Virus record (IMG/VR): IMGVR_UViG_3300017753_000087
Location: 1 to 25,577 of that record
DNA from: a virus
Strand: one strand, 5' to 3'
Length of the DNA stretch: 25,577 nt
In this document: positions 1-11,400 of the stretch, one piece after another
How the letters are laid out: each line of letters starts with the position of its first letter
Numbering within the stretch: position 1 is the first letter of the stretch
Translations under genes and position numbers: made by a program
The notes under the pieces: generated by a model
The model's database searches: none
What the model saw: the letters and a program-made list of their open reading frames with translations, nothing else
What the model was told of the DNA's origin: nothing

Positions 1-34
1 AACTAAAAAAACTTTCAAAAAAATAATAAAATAA

Positions 35-82
35 TTCACTCCAGATTTTTTTATTTGGAATATTTTTATTATATTTATATTA
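35..82 (+). promoter_or_regulatory. Phage promoter-like element P1
   Basis: Shares the architecture found before four other gene blocks in this window: TTCAC at 35-39, TTTTTTTAT at 46-54, and a TTATATT core at 69-75 separated by 14 nt. A second overlapping TTATATTA lies at 75-82. The GGAATATTTTTATTATATT segment also matches the element before the gp32-like gene. It probably drives the small membrane-protein gene. The role as a promoter is inferred from recurrence; no start site is known. Confidence 0.5.
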
Positions 83-90
83 AATAACAA

Positions 91-114
91 TTAACTAATT
101 AACTAATTAACTAA
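91..114. repeat. Three tandem copies of an 8-bp repeat
   Basis: TTAACTAA occurs three times head to tail (91-98, 99-106, 107-114), in the leader just before the first gene. It may be a protein-binding array or simple slippage in AT-rich leader DNA. Function unknown. Confidence 0.7.
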
Positions 115-127
115 TAGCAATTAAAAT

Positions 128-472
128 ATGAGTAAATTAACGCTTTGTGTCCTGCTTTTCTTGTTTGGACAAACCTTAATATGGTTTCAAACTAACGGAC
201 AATTTCTTTGGAAATGGTTCGAAAAACATCCACTAATTTTATCGATAACAATGGGTACAACGATATCTTATGCTTTTATCATGGCAACAAAATATGCTTA
301 TGAACATTTTGACGGTTTATTATGGCCAGGAAGATTCTTAGGTTTTGCTCTAGGTATAAGTTCGTACGCAATTTTAACTTGGATATTTATGGGAGAAGGA
401 ATATCATTAAAAACTTTTACTTCATTAATACTTGCAACAGGTATAATATGTGTACAATTATTTTGGAAATAA
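128..472 (+). CDS. Small four-helix membrane protein, function unknown
   Basis: This 114-residue protein is almost entirely hydrophobic. Four likely membrane segments can be seen at about residues 4-20, 35-57, 66-86 and 94-112, with short charged loops (for example around the WKWFEKH segment). The helix count and size resemble small multidrug-resistance/DMT-type proteins, but I see no family-defining residue and make no functional claim. It should sit in the host inner membrane. The ATG has an A-rich leader (CAATTAAAAT) and no Shine-Dalgarno, as for several genes here. A promoter-like element and a triple 8-bp repeat precede it. It is separated from the UV endonuclease gene by a second promoter-like element, so it is probably its own transcription unit. 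Confidence 0.75.
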   Translation: MSKLTLCVLLFLFGQTLIWFQTNGQFLWKWFEKHPLILSITMGTTISYAFIMATKYAYEHFDGLLWPGRFLGFALGISSYAILTWIFMGEGISLKTFTSLILATGIICVQLFWK

Positions 473-473
473 T

Positions 474-532
474 GTTAATAACTTTTCACTCAGAATTTTT
501 TTATGTTAAATAAAATTATTATATTACCTTAT
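474..532 (+). promoter_or_regulatory. Phage promoter-like element P2 (uvdE)
   Basis: Full form of the recurrent element: palindrome GTTAATAAC at 474-482, TTCAC at 485-489, TTTTTTTAT at 496-504, a 14-nt spacer, TTATATTACC at 519-528, then TATATAAAA and a TTAAA leader ending at the ATG. Spacing is the same as in the copies at 3711 and 19746. The leader has no Shine-Dalgarno. Confidence 0.6.
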
Positions 533-546
533 ATAAAATTAAAACT

Positions 547-1566
547 ATGGCAAAACAACTAGGATATGCATGTATAAATATGAATCTTTCAAAAGAAGGT
601 ATCTCATGCAACAGAAGTATGATACGAAGAACATTTGACGCTAAAGGCGTAGAATATGCTTCAGAATTAATAATTACAAACATTACAAACTTATTAAAGC
701 TTGTACAGTGGAATAATGAAAACAATATAAAAGTATATCGCATGTCCAGTGATATGATGCCTTGGATGTCAGAATATGAATTGTCAGATCTACCAGATTA
801 CCAAGAAATATGTGCACTATTAAAAGCTGTTGGCAAAACTGCAATGGATAATGGACAAAGACTGTCGTTCCATCCAGGCCAATTTTGCGTACTAGCTTCA
901 CCAAACGAAAAAGTAGTGCTAAATGCTATAAATGAACTTAACAAGTCTGCACAAATTATGGATCTTATGGGTCTACCAAAGTCTCGTATGGCAAAAATTA
1001 ATATTCATGTCGGCGGTGCATATGGCGATAAACCTTCTGCACTAGATAGATTTTGTAAAAACTTCTTAAGATTACAACCATCTGCTCAAGCTCGTCTTAC
1101 AGTTGAAAATGATGACAAAAAGAATATGTATTCTGTACAAGACCTATATGAAGGTGTATACAAAGTAGTAGGTATACCAATTGTATTTGATTACTTTCAC
1201 CACAAGTTTTGTACAGGCGATATGACTGAAGAACAAGCACTTAAACTTGCAGCAAAAACCTGGCCAAAAGGTGTAAAGCAATGTACTCACTATTCAGAAT
1301 CTAAAAGAAAAGAACAGAAACTTGTAATTGAACAGATTTGTAAAAACAGCAACATAACACTAGAACAAATGCAAGATTTTCCAACGCTATCTGGAATGTA
1401 CAAAGAATTTAGCAAAATAAAAGAACAAGCTCACTCAGACTACATTGTAGACGAAATCAAAGACTACGGTCTAGACATTGATGTAGTTGTCGAAGCAAAA
1501 GCAAAAGAATTAGCGGTACAAGGATACCACAAAAAATATAAAAATATTTTAACTGAAGTTTTTTAG
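547..1566 (+). CDS. uvsE: UV-damage endonuclease (UvdE/UvsE family)
   Basis: A 339-residue TIM-barrel UV-damage endonuclease that would nick DNA 5' of pyrimidine dimers and start alternative excision repair. Family blocks appear in order: LGYACINMNL at residues 5-14, RLSFHPGQF at 105-113, INIHVGGAYGDK at 151-162, LTVENDD at 184-190, FDYFHHKF at 214-221, THYSESK at 247-253, and a C-terminal HSDYI followed by the typical VVEAKAKELA helix. His109, His154, Glu187, Asp215, His218/219 and His248 are the expected metal-ligand positions. Length is normal for the family. The start is the first Met, directly before the conserved first strand, with an A-rich leader behind a promoter-like element. The final codons (GTT TTT TAG) form part of the next promoter-like element. 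A light-damage repair gene fits a surface-ocean phage. Confidence 0.92.
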   Translation: MAKQLGYACINMNLSKEGISCNRSMIRRTFDAKGVEYASELIITNITNLLKLVQWNNENNIKVYRMSSDMMPWMSEYELSDLPDYQEICALLKAVGKTAMDNGQRLSFHPGQFCVLASPNEKVVLNAINELNKSAQIMDLMGLPKSRMAKINIHVGGAYGDKPSALDRFCKNFLRLQPSAQARLTVENDDKKNMYSVQDLYEGVYKVVGIPIVFDYFHHKFCTGDMTEEQALKLAAKTWPKGVKQCTHYSESKRKEQKLVIEQICKNSNITLEQMQDFPTLSGMYKEFSKIKEQAHSDYIVDEIKDYGLDIDVVVEAKAKELAVQGYHKKYKNILTEVF

Positions 1567-1589
1567 TATGGAATATTTTTATTATATTA
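1559..1589 (+). promoter_or_regulatory. Promoter-like element P6 overlapping the uvsE stop codon
   Basis: T6-A at 1559-1565 contains the stop codon of the preceding gene. It is followed by GTATGGAATATTTTTA and TTATATTA at 1582-1589. It is nearly identical to the element at 13914-13944, which also overlaps a stop codon. It is followed by an AATTAAAACAGGAG leader with a good ribosome-binding site (AGGAG, six nt before the ATG at 1620). Confidence 0.5.
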
Positions 1590-1619
1590 ACTAAATAATA
1601 ATTAAAACAGGAGAAAAAA

Positions 1620-2426
1620 ATGGCTATTGATTTAGAAGCAATCCGACGTAAGTTAAATAACTTACAATCATCAACAAAAAGAACAGAAAACCTTTGGAAA
1701 CCTAAACCAGGTTCAAATCAGGTTAGAATAGTACCTTATCAGCATGATAAAGATAATCCATTCTTGGAATTATTTTTTCACTATGACTTAGGTAAGAAAA
1801 ATTACTTATCACCGGTAACATATGGAGAATCAGACCCGGTTGTAGAATTTGCAGACAAGTTAAAATCTACTGGAAACAGTGACGATTGGAAACTTTCTAA
1901 AAAACTAGAACCTAAAATGAGAGTTTATGTACCAGTTATCGTTAGAGGCGAAGAGTCAGACGGCGTTAAATTTTGGGGATTTGGTAAAACAGTTTACCAA
2001 GAACTATTAGGATTTATTGCAGATCCAGACTATGGTGATATTACAGACTTAACTGCAGGTAGAGATATTGTAGTTGAATTCACCCCATCAGAAGGTGCAG
2101 GATCTTATCCAAAAACTGCAATTCGTGTAAAACCAAATCAAACAGCAGCGACTGAAGATAAAAATTTAGCAGATAAAATTGTTACAGGACAAACTGAAAT
2201 ATTTTCTATTTTCAAAAAACAAAGTTATGATAACTTAAAATCTGCACTAGAATCTTGGTTAAACCCAGAAGAAAATGAGTTAGAAGGACAAAGCGATTTA
2301 CCTTGGGAAACTAAAGCGCAAACAACTTCAAATAATACAGCAACAGTAACTACATCAGAAAAAAAGGCAGATAAAGCTACAAAAACTGATGATATTTCTG
2401 CAGCATTTGACGATTTGTTTAATTAA
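1620..2426 (+). CDS. gp32: gp32-like single-stranded DNA-binding protein
   Basis: A 268-residue homologue of the T4 gp32 ssDNA-binding protein, which coats the lagging-strand template and recruits recombination and replication proteins. The recognisable core is residues 23-77: a basic WKPKPGSNQVRIVPY strand, then FFHYDLGKK and LSPVTYGESDPVVEF, the segment that in T4-like proteins holds the zinc site. The C-terminus is a low-complexity Thr/Asn/Lys linker ending in an acidic DDISAAFDDLFN tail, the usual partner-binding tail. The protein contains no cysteine, so the zinc finger of T4 gp32 is absent. A strong Shine-Dalgarno (AGGAG) precedes the ATG, suggesting high expression. It lies 3 nt upstream of uvsX, its functional partner. 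Confidence 0.88.
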   Translation: MAIDLEAIRRKLNNLQSSTKRTENLWKPKPGSNQVRIVPYQHDKDNPFLELFFHYDLGKKNYLSPVTYGESDPVVEFADKLKSTGNSDDWKLSKKLEPKMRVYVPVIVRGEESDGVKFWGFGKTVYQELLGFIADPDYGDITDLTAGRDIVVEFTPSEGAGSYPKTAIRVKPNQTAATEDKNLADKIVTGQTEIFSIFKKQSYDNLKSALESWLNPEENELEGQSDLPWETKAQTTSNNTATVTTSEKKADKATKTDDISAAFDDLFN

Positions 2427-2429
2427 AAT

Positions 2430-3554
2430 ATGGCTAGTAAACGAGAAGACAGAGATAATTTAGCAGGAATCGTTGCAGATTCTCTAAATAAAAAATTTAA
2501 GGACTATAAAGTTGCTTATTTTTTAGATGGAGCAGAAGATACTCCAACAGATTTAACCGAATGGATAAGTACAGGATCTTCTATGTTAGACATGGCCATA
2601 TCTAATCGCCCTAACGGCGGTATACCAGTTGGTAGAATTACCGAAATAACTGGTTTAGAAGCCTCAGGTAAGTCTTTAGTAGCAGCTCAAATTTTAGCAA
2701 ATACTCAGAAAAAAGATGGATTAGCTGTATATATTGATACAGAAAATGCAATGAATGAAGAGTTTTTAAGAACTATTGGTATAGACGTTTCTAAAATGTT
2801 ATATATTCAATTGGAAACAGTTGAAGATATTTTTGAAGTAATAGACAATATAATAACTAAAGTTAGAGAAAGCGACAAAGATAGACTTGTTAGCATAGTT
2901 GTTGATTCTGTAGCAGCTGCCACAACTAGAGTAGAGCAATCAGCTGATTATGATAAAGATGGTTGGTCAACTGGTAAAGCTATTATTCTTTCAAAAGCAA
3001 TGCGTAAAATAACGCAAATGATTGGAAGACAAAGAATAGCTTTAATGTTTACAAATCAACTTAGACAGAAAATGGGAGTTATGTTTGGTGACCCTTGGAC
3101 AACAAGTGGTGGGAAAGCAATAGCATTCCACGCTAGTTGTAGATTAAGACTAAAGGCTGCAGGCCAGATAAAGGCAAAAGTTAATGGTCAAGATCAAACA
3201 GTTGGTATTAAAACAAAATGCCAAGTTGTTAAAAATAGAATGGGCCCGCCATTGCGAACAGCAGAATTTGATATTTACTTTGATAGCGGAATAGATGAGT
3301 TTGGTGGATGGCTAAGAGTTTTGAAAGACTATAAATTAGTTTCTCAAAGTGGCGCATGGTATACATACACAACAGACGACGGAGAGGTTATTAAGTTTCA
3401 ATCAAAAGATTGGAATGAAAAACTTGAAAAAGACGATCATCTAAGACAAGAAGTATATGATAAAATTTGTAGTACTCTTATTATGGAATATAAGGTAGAC
3501 AATTTTGGAATAGATGACTTAGAGCATACAGATGAAGCACCTCCAATAGGTTAA
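2430..3554 (+). CDS. uvsX: UvsX recombinase (RecA/Rad51 superfamily)
   Basis: A 374-residue T4 UvsX-type strand-exchange ATPase that forms filaments on ssDNA and drives recombination-dependent replication. Walker A is GLEASGKS at residues 75-82. The catalytic glutamate region is YIDTEN at 101-106. Walker B is LVSIVVDS at 153-160. The mid-region FTNQLRQKMGVMFGDPWTTSGG contains the conserved NQ that senses nucleotide and the DNA-binding loop 2. Length is close to T4 UvsX. It starts 3 nt after the gp32-like stop with no Shine-Dalgarno, so it is probably translationally coupled and co-transcribed from the promoter at 1559-1589. Confidence 0.93.
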   Translation: MASKREDRDNLAGIVADSLNKKFKDYKVAYFLDGAEDTPTDLTEWISTGSSMLDMAISNRPNGGIPVGRITEITGLEASGKSLVAAQILANTQKKDGLAVYIDTENAMNEEFLRTIGIDVSKMLYIQLETVEDIFEVIDNIITKVRESDKDRLVSIVVDSVAAATTRVEQSADYDKDGWSTGKAIILSKAMRKITQMIGRQRIALMFTNQLRQKMGVMFGDPWTTSGGKAIAFHASCRLRLKAAGQIKAKVNGQDQTVGIKTKCQVVKNRMGPPLRTAEFDIYFDSGIDEFGGWLRVLKDYKLVSQSGAWYTYTTDDGEVIKFQSKDWNEKLEKDDHLRQEVYDKICSTLIMEYKVDNFGIDDLEHTDEAPPIG

Positions 3555-3562
3555 ATTTTATT

Positions 3563-3606
3563 AGTAAGTAGTCGTGGTAGATTTAAAACTGCTACGATTA
3601 CTTATT
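3563..3606 (+). other. Long RNA-type hairpin downstream of uvsX
   Basis: The arms at 3565-3580 and 3589-3604 pair over 16 bp around an 8-nt loop (ATTTAAAA). Two further pairs (A-T, G-T) extend it outward to 3563/3606. Three of the 16 pairs are G-U wobbles that work only in the + strand RNA, which points to a transcribed structure. There is no good T-tract after it, so it is not a classical terminator. It may stabilise the 3' end of the gp32-uvsX mRNA or be a processing site. Confidence 0.6.
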
Positions 3607-3608
3607 TG

Positions 3609-3704
3609 TTCTACGAAAAAAGGCCACCTTCTCGTGGTGTAGAATGTTAAGAGTTAAAAGTCCTCACTATGATAACGACTATTTTAACCAACCAAGAGCC
3701 TTTT
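3609..3704 (+). other. Multi-branched inverted-repeat region, possible structured RNA
   Basis: Several helices fit together in this non-coding stretch: a 7-bp closing stem AAAAGGC (3618-3624) with GCCTTTT (3698-3704), a 4-bp arm CACC/GGTG (3625-3628, 3636-3639) with a 7-nt loop, and a longer arm GTTAAAAGTC (3653-3662) with GAC-TA-TTTTAAC (3677-3688). An alternative outer stem is TTCTAC/GTAGAA (3609-3614, 3639-3644). The layout recalls a tRNA-like fold, but tRNA sequence signatures are missing. Function unknown. Confidence 0.4.
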
Positions 3705-3710
3705 ATTTTT

Positions 3711-3768
3711 GTTAATAACTTTTCACCTAAAATTTTTTTATTTCAATTAATTTTCTTATATTACCTAT
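3711..3768 (+). promoter_or_regulatory. Phage promoter-like element P3 (exonuclease)
   Basis: Full element with the same spacing as at 474 and 19746: GTTAATAAC at 3711-3719, TTCAC at 3722-3726, TTTTTTTAT at 3733-3741, 14 nt, TTATATTACC at 3756-3765. Unlike the other copies, the ATG of the downstream gene lies inside the conserved CCTATAT part, only 5 nt after the TTATATTA core. Confidence 0.55.
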
Positions 3769-4821
3769 ATGAATAAAAACTACACAGAATTATTAAATAG
3801 TCTAAAAAACGACGAAATGCCCAAAGGAGCAGACGACAGAATTTTAATTATTGACGGCCTAAATACTTTTATCAGAAGTTTTGTTGTTGTACCAACAGTA
3901 AACGATAATGGAATACATGTTGGTGGAATTACTGGTTTTCTAATGTCTATAGGATACGCCATTAGAAATATTAAACCAACGAGAGTTATTATATGTTTTG
4001 ATGGTAAAGGTGGAAGCCAAAAGCGCAGAAAGCTTTTTCCAAACTACAAATCTAGTAGAAGAGTAAAACATAGGATGACTAGAATAAACGAATTTAATAG
4101 CGTTGATGACGAGAGAATTGCAATGGCTCAACAACTTCAACGTCTATCTGAATATTTAGAAACTTTACCTGTGACAGTATTATCTCCAGAAAATATAGAA
4201 GCTGATGATGCAATGGCTTATATTTCTCAACAAGTATATCCTAAAAGCCAATGTATTATTATGTCGACTGATAGAGATTTTTTACAACTAGTTGACGATA
4301 GAGTACAAGTTTGGTCTCCAACAAAAAAGAAGTTTTATTTTAAAGAAACAATAAAAGAAGAATTTAACATATATTCTAAAAACTTTCTAATGTATAGAGT
4401 ACTAACTGGAGACAGTTCAGACGATATACCTGGAATAAGAGGAGCTGGATCTAAAACATTAATGAAACGACTTCCAATACTATTTGATGAAAAGAAAATA
4501 CAATTAAATGATATATTTAAGTATATAGAAAAATCTAATGATGGAACAAAACTATCTGCAGATATTTTAAAAAGTAAAGATATGTTAGAATTAAACCATC
4601 AATTAATGCAATTAGATGAGGTAGATATTCCAGGTAGAACAAAACAATCTATACTAGAAATTGTACAAAAACCAATATCAAAGTTGACGCAAATAAAATT
4701 TTTATCTATGACTTTAGATGATACACTTAACTTAAATATAAAAAACCCTCAGTTGTGGCTTAAAGATACGTTTGGCAAGCTTGATGTATTTGCTAGAAGA
4801 AAAGATAATGAAAGTAAGTAA
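3769..4821 (+). CDS. rnh: FEN-family 5'-3' exonuclease / T4 RNase H-like
   Basis: A 350-residue FEN/5' nuclease, the T4 RNase H counterpart that removes RNA primers and flaps during lagging-strand synthesis. The metal-binding acidic residues are in the expected order: LIIDGLN (Asp29), IICFDGKGG (Asp78) followed by the basic KRRKLFPNYKSSRR clamp at 86-98, IEADDAMAY (Glu144, Asp146, Asp147), STDRDFLQLV (Asp168, Asp170) and GDSSDDIPGIRGAGSKT (Asp215, Asp218, Asp219, plus the H3TH DNA-binding turn). The assigned ATG lies inside a promoter-like core. An internal Met17 (3817) would give a protein starting just before the first catalytic strand and is a real alternative. The 3' end overlaps the helicase gene by 14 nt. 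Confidence 0.88.
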   Translation: MNKNYTELLNSLKNDEMPKGADDRILIIDGLNTFIRSFVVVPTVNDNGIHVGGITGFLMSIGYAIRNIKPTRVIICFDGKGGSQKRRKLFPNYKSSRRVKHRMTRINEFNSVDDERIAMAQQLQRLSEYLETLPVTVLSPENIEADDAMAYISQQVYPKSQCIIMSTDRDFLQLVDDRVQVWSPTKKKFYFKETIKEEFNIYSKNFLMYRVLTGDSSDDIPGIRGAGSKTLMKRLPILFDEKKIQLNDIFKYIEKSNDGTKLSADILKSKDMLELNHQLMQLDEVDIPGRTKQSILEIVQKPISKLTQIKFLSMTLDDTLNLNIKNPQLWLKDTFGKLDVFARRKDNESK

Positions 4822-6151
4822 ATTAAGCGATTTTGGATATTCATTCCAAATAAAACTAATATCAGCCCTGTTTAAAGATAAATTATTTTTACAACAGATA
4901 ATAGATATATTAGATGGAAGCTACTTTGATTCAGAAGCAAACATCGTTATACTAGATATAATTAAAGACTATTTTAAAGAATATAAAACTACGCCTACTT
5001 TAGAAGCAATGAAAATTAAACTTGTAGAGATGGAAAATGACCTTCTCGCAAAAAGTATTGCTGACAATATAAAAGCCGCATTTTCAAATCTAGAAGCTGA
5101 TGATCTAGATTATGTAAAACACAAGGCACTAGAATTTTGTAAAAATCAAGAAATAAAAAAAGCCATTGTTGAATCTGTTGAATTATTAAACAGTGGAAAT
5201 TATGACGAAATAAAGGCTAAAGTTGATAATGCAATGAAGGCTGGTGTAGAAAAAGATATGGGACATGAATATGCAGAACACGTTGATGAACGATATCTAG
5301 AAAGTGTAAGAAATACGGTTACAACTGGCTGGGATGCAATAGATGATATTGCCGATGGAGGTTTAGGTAAAGGAGAATTAGGGGTAATGGTTGCTCCTGC
5401 AGGTATTGGTAAATCTTGGGCCTTAGTAAATGTTGGCGCAAATGCAGTAAAGGCTGGATTAAATGTTATACACTATACACTTGAACTTAATGCAGCCTAC
5501 GTAGGGTTAAGATATGATTCAGTATTTACAGGAATACAAGCCCAAGAATTAAAGTATAATATTGACGACGTTAAGAAAAAGGTTGAAACTTTAAAGGGTG
5601 ATCTAATTGTAAAATATTATCCAACCAAAGCAGCAACAGTAAATACATTATCAGCTCACATTCAAAGATGCACTGCACTAGGTAAAAAACCTGATTTAAT
5701 TATAGTAGATTATGCTGATCTTTTAAGAGGACACGGTAGAGAAGTACGATTAGAACTAGGTAATATCTATGAAGATCTAAGAGGATTAGCAGGTGAATAT
5801 GAAATACCAGTTTGGACAGCTTCTCAAGCAAACAGGTCTGCTTTAGAAGATGATATTATTGGAGCTGAAAAAATAGCAGAGTCATATAGTAAAATAATGA
5901 CTGCAGATTTTGTTTTATCTTTGAGTAGGAAAATAGAAGATAAGCTTGCAAATACTGGAAGATGGCATGTTATTAAAAATAGATTTGGTCCAGATGGCAT
6001 AACCTTTCCAAGTAAAATGAATGCAAGTAATGGTCAAATAGATATACATGTAGACACATCTATACAAGGAAAAGAAACAACAAAAGAAATGGATAATCAC
6101 AACGAGTATCTAAGAAAAATGATGAAAAAGAAGTTCGACGAAATGAATTGA
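4808..6151 (+). CDS. gp41: gp41-like replicative DNA helicase (DnaB/RecA fold)
   Basis: A hexameric 5'-3' replicative helicase of the T4 gp41/DnaB type. From the chosen start it has 447 residues. The N-terminal helical domain (about 1-150) begins SKLSDFGYSFQIKLISALF, as in other gp41 proteins. The motor domain has Walker A APAGIGKS at 196-203, Walker B LIIVDYADLL at 297-306, and a VWTASQANRSA motif that senses the gamma phosphate. An upstream in-frame ATG at 4772 would add 12 residues inside the exonuclease gene. I prefer 4808 because it follows an AGAAGAAAAGAT purine stretch and gives the usual short N-terminus. The 14-nt overlap with the exonuclease suggests coupling. A terminator follows 29 nt after the stop codon. 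Confidence 0.9.
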   Translation: MKVSKLSDFGYSFQIKLISALFKDKLFLQQIIDILDGSYFDSEANIVILDIIKDYFKEYKTTPTLEAMKIKLVEMENDLLAKSIADNIKAAFSNLEADDLDYVKHKALEFCKNQEIKKAIVESVELLNSGNYDEIKAKVDNAMKAGVEKDMGHEYAEHVDERYLESVRNTVTTGWDAIDDIADGGLGKGELGVMVAPAGIGKSWALVNVGANAVKAGLNVIHYTLELNAAYVGLRYDSVFTGIQAQELKYNIDDVKKKVETLKGDLIVKYYPTKAATVNTLSAHIQRCTALGKKPDLIIVDYADLLRGHGREVRLELGNIYEDLRGLAGEYEIPVWTASQANRSALEDDIIGAEKIAESYSKIMTADFVLSLSRKIEDKLANTGRWHVIKNRFGPDGITFPSKMNASNGQIDIHVDTSIQGKETTKEMDNHNEYLRKMMKKKFDEMN

Positions 6152-6180
6152 TATATGTATATATCTATATTTATTAGTAC

Positions 6181-6208
6181 AACTGGTCTAGTAACCAGTT
6201 ATTTTTTT
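6181..6208 (+). terminator. Rho-independent terminator after the helicase gene
   Basis: Perfect 7-bp stem AACTGGT (6181-6187) / ACCAGTT (6194-6200), 6-nt loop, one A, then seven T. It separates the exonuclease-helicase unit from the ribonucleotide reductase gene. The AT-rich stretch just before it (6152-6180) contains CTATATTTATTAG, which resembles the promoter cores here. A terminator placed after a promoter would imply an attenuated leader, but that is speculative. Confidence 0.85.
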
Positions 6209-6234
6209 CAATAATGGTTTAGTAGGAGAGACAA

Positions 6235-8444
<2,210 letters not shown>

Positions 8445-8470
8445 TTTGTTTTATTTCTATATTTATATAT

Positions 8471-11400
8471 ATGTGTATATCTGACAACAGTTGTAGTATA
8501 AGTACTGAATTTGGAAATCTAAATTCTCAGCAACTCTCATGTAGTTATTTTCCATTATCTTTAGGAAATTATCCATGGAACTTCACCCCATTAGAAACAA
8601 ACATGTCAACCCCAGGTGTAGTAAATGCTGATTCTATAGTCTTAGATCCATACATTCCTAGTTTAGAAATTGGAATGGTTGGATTTTCAACTGGAGCCTC
8701 TCCTTCTGAGTTTGTAATAACGTCACTAAACGAACCAGACGCAGAAATAGATGTTGCCCCATTGATAACCATTGGTCCAGGAGTACCAATATCTTTTACA
8801 AAAACCCAAGGTAGGGTTTCGTGTAGTATATTTAAACTATCTGAATCTGTTCAAACAAAAGATAGAGAAAATGCCTGTGTAGATTTTTTACAATTTTTTG
8901 TATCTAGTGGTAGTAACGCCCCTCATCAACAACCGACAACCCATATATTTACAGACGATGGATTTGACTTTTCGGTAACCCCACAGCAAGAACTATTAGT
9001 TTGGCAAGGAGGTTGGACAACGCAAAATACCTTTATTGAAGCAGACCAATTATCAATTGGTACACCATTAGTATCTTGGGCAAATGATATATATCAATAT
9101 GTTCAAATTACATCTATGAGTTATGACGCAAATAACTCTGTTGGAGTAAATTGGATGACGACTGGAACAAATAGTTACCAACTAGAAAACGGAATAGTTG
9201 TTAGAGGATTCATAGATGACTATTGTTCTTGTTCTCCAAGCGCCAGCATAAATGACGTTCCTTGCGACAGCACAGCATCATACTGTGTTAGTGAATCACT
9301 AGAACTTAGATTTTCAGGATCAGAGTCTGGAGGAAGTGACGATGGCCAAGGTGGTGGAACATTTAAAAACTGGAGTGTTGTTGTAAATGAAGGAAACGTA
9401 GTTGCAGATTCAACACTTGCAAATAACAATCAGGAATTAACCATGTCTATTAGTCACCTTTCACAGTCTGCAAACTTAACTATTTGCTATACTGAAAGTA
9501 GACACCTTGGACCGATAAGTTCTACACCATATGAATTTGACCAAGGCCAATTTTATGTTGGTAGTTTAACTTCTCAATCTGTAGAAGTATCTGGTGGATA
9601 TATTGCAAGTGCATCATCTCTACCTGAAGTTGGCATATTACTAGACGCAGTGTTGGGAACTGGAGCAATTGAACAGACTTATACCCCATTTGTAGCAACG
9701 CATCAGGAATCAGATCCTAGTAGTGTTACGTATACACATTTTCACTATTTTATATATTGCACTGGCTCCCATGCAAACTTGCCCGGAGTAAACGAAGGAT
9801 TTACTTCTCAATCATATTATCTCTATGGAGTTAACACGCACATTCACCTTTTTGCATCTGATTCAGCAGATGATGGCCAATTGCATCAAGAACATCCATC
9901 ATATTCTAACGCTGGATATAGTTTAGCTTGGAAAATAAATTCTTTATGGACAGCCTCAGCAGACATAACAGATCCTAATCCATTTGTGACGCCAGCTAAT
10001 GGTGGTGCCAATAGGTTTGGTTATAATTTTGGAACGTTTGGACATTCAACAACTTGGAGAAATAATAATGCGTTTAGTGGAATGCATTCCTGGCCAAGCG
10101 CTTCATATGCATACAGACCAACAAATATTACTCCAGCAAATGGAGTAGAACCTATAAGCATTGCAAACGATTTTGACAGTACATATTATGGAGATACAAT
10201 ATTTTTAATATCGCCTCAGACTGGCAGTAGATGTGCATCCCACAATGACCCATCCCACAGAAACTTAACTTGGGCCTCAACTGGATCTTTCTTTTATACC
10301 GGTTCCTATCCTCACTTAACTTGGGGAGGTGCAGTATGTTCTGATACAGATTATGGAATAGTGGCTAGTGACGATTGTTGTTTTAATTTAAGATTAAATA
10401 GAAAGCCATTTGCAGATTTTGGAGATACAATATGTCAAAAAAATGCAGGGTCAGCTATAAATTTAACCGAAGAATTACCGATATTAAACGCAGATACAAT
10501 AATATATACTTTAGCTTCTGGAGCAATTGGAACGTTTTTGTTTGAAGATACTAGGAGTCTTCTTATATTAGATCCTTCAACTTTTTCAAAGGGAAAGGTA
10601 ACTGTATGCTACACGGCATCGTCTAATAATCCAGATTGTACCAATGATGCAGATGAAACATATGAGACAGGAGCAACTTCAACTCCAGATTGTTGCCCAG
10701 CAATAAGTGGTTGTGCAACAATTTTTTTACATCCTGGATTTTCTGCTGGAAAAGACGCAATTTCTTGCTATCCAACAATGTCTATGACAGGAATTCAGCC
10801 GACTTTTACTTTTACAGATACGGTTGTAAGTCAACCAACATGGTCTCTTAAAGGGGCTATATTACAATTTGATAATTATGAATTAAACCCAATTGTAGCC
10901 CAATCAGACGCCGATGAGATATGGCAAGATTTATCAGGTGCCATAGCAGGAGTACAACCATTTGCAAATACATCGGCAAATTCAAATGCTACAAACTCAT
11001 ATTCAACAGAAATACATATGAATCCAGAAGCCGATGAAGACCTTAATTTTGGATGGTTTACAATGAGTTTAAACGTTTCAAATGGTCCATGTAATTTTTC
11101 TGATACTGCTATTTATTATGTTGCAAGAACTTTTCCACATGCATATAATCCCCATGTAGGACAATTTCGAACAGATTGCCATAATCCAGAAGAGGGAAAT
11201 ATTATTAATGGACCACTTGACCCAGAAACAGGGTTTATACAGCTGCAGGCAACTGGTTCTCCTGGTTTATGGAGTTACGTAGATCCAAACCCTCCAATTG
11301 GCGCACACCCTAATATAGTAGACTTTAATAATCCTACAACTGGAATAAGACTAGGAATCTGCGAAGGTCCAGCAACAGTTCGTTGGACACAAAATAGTTC

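Noticed and set aside
1692-1712. A GGTTCAAATCAGG string resembling a tRNA T-arm
   Set aside because: It is within the gp32-like coding sequence in frame (PGSNQVR) with no cloverleaf around it.
3618-3704. A tRNA gene suggested by a 7-bp acceptor-like stem and a 4-bp/7-nt arm, on either strand
   Set aside because: No GTTCRANNC T-loop or proper D-arm, no clean anticodon stem, and no CCA context. On the minus strand a CTTTTAA loop can be found, but its stem does not close.
4772-4807. Helicase start at 4772 giving 12 extra residues
   Set aside because: These residues lie inside the exonuclease gene, look like its shadow, and precede the usual gp41 N-terminus. 4808 has a purine-rich upstream stretch.
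8458-8467. T4 late promoter TATAAATA (present as its complement TATTTATA here and at about 74, 16619 and 22288)
   Set aside because: It would point to the minus strand, where no genes exist. It is more likely part of AT-rich -10-type cores.
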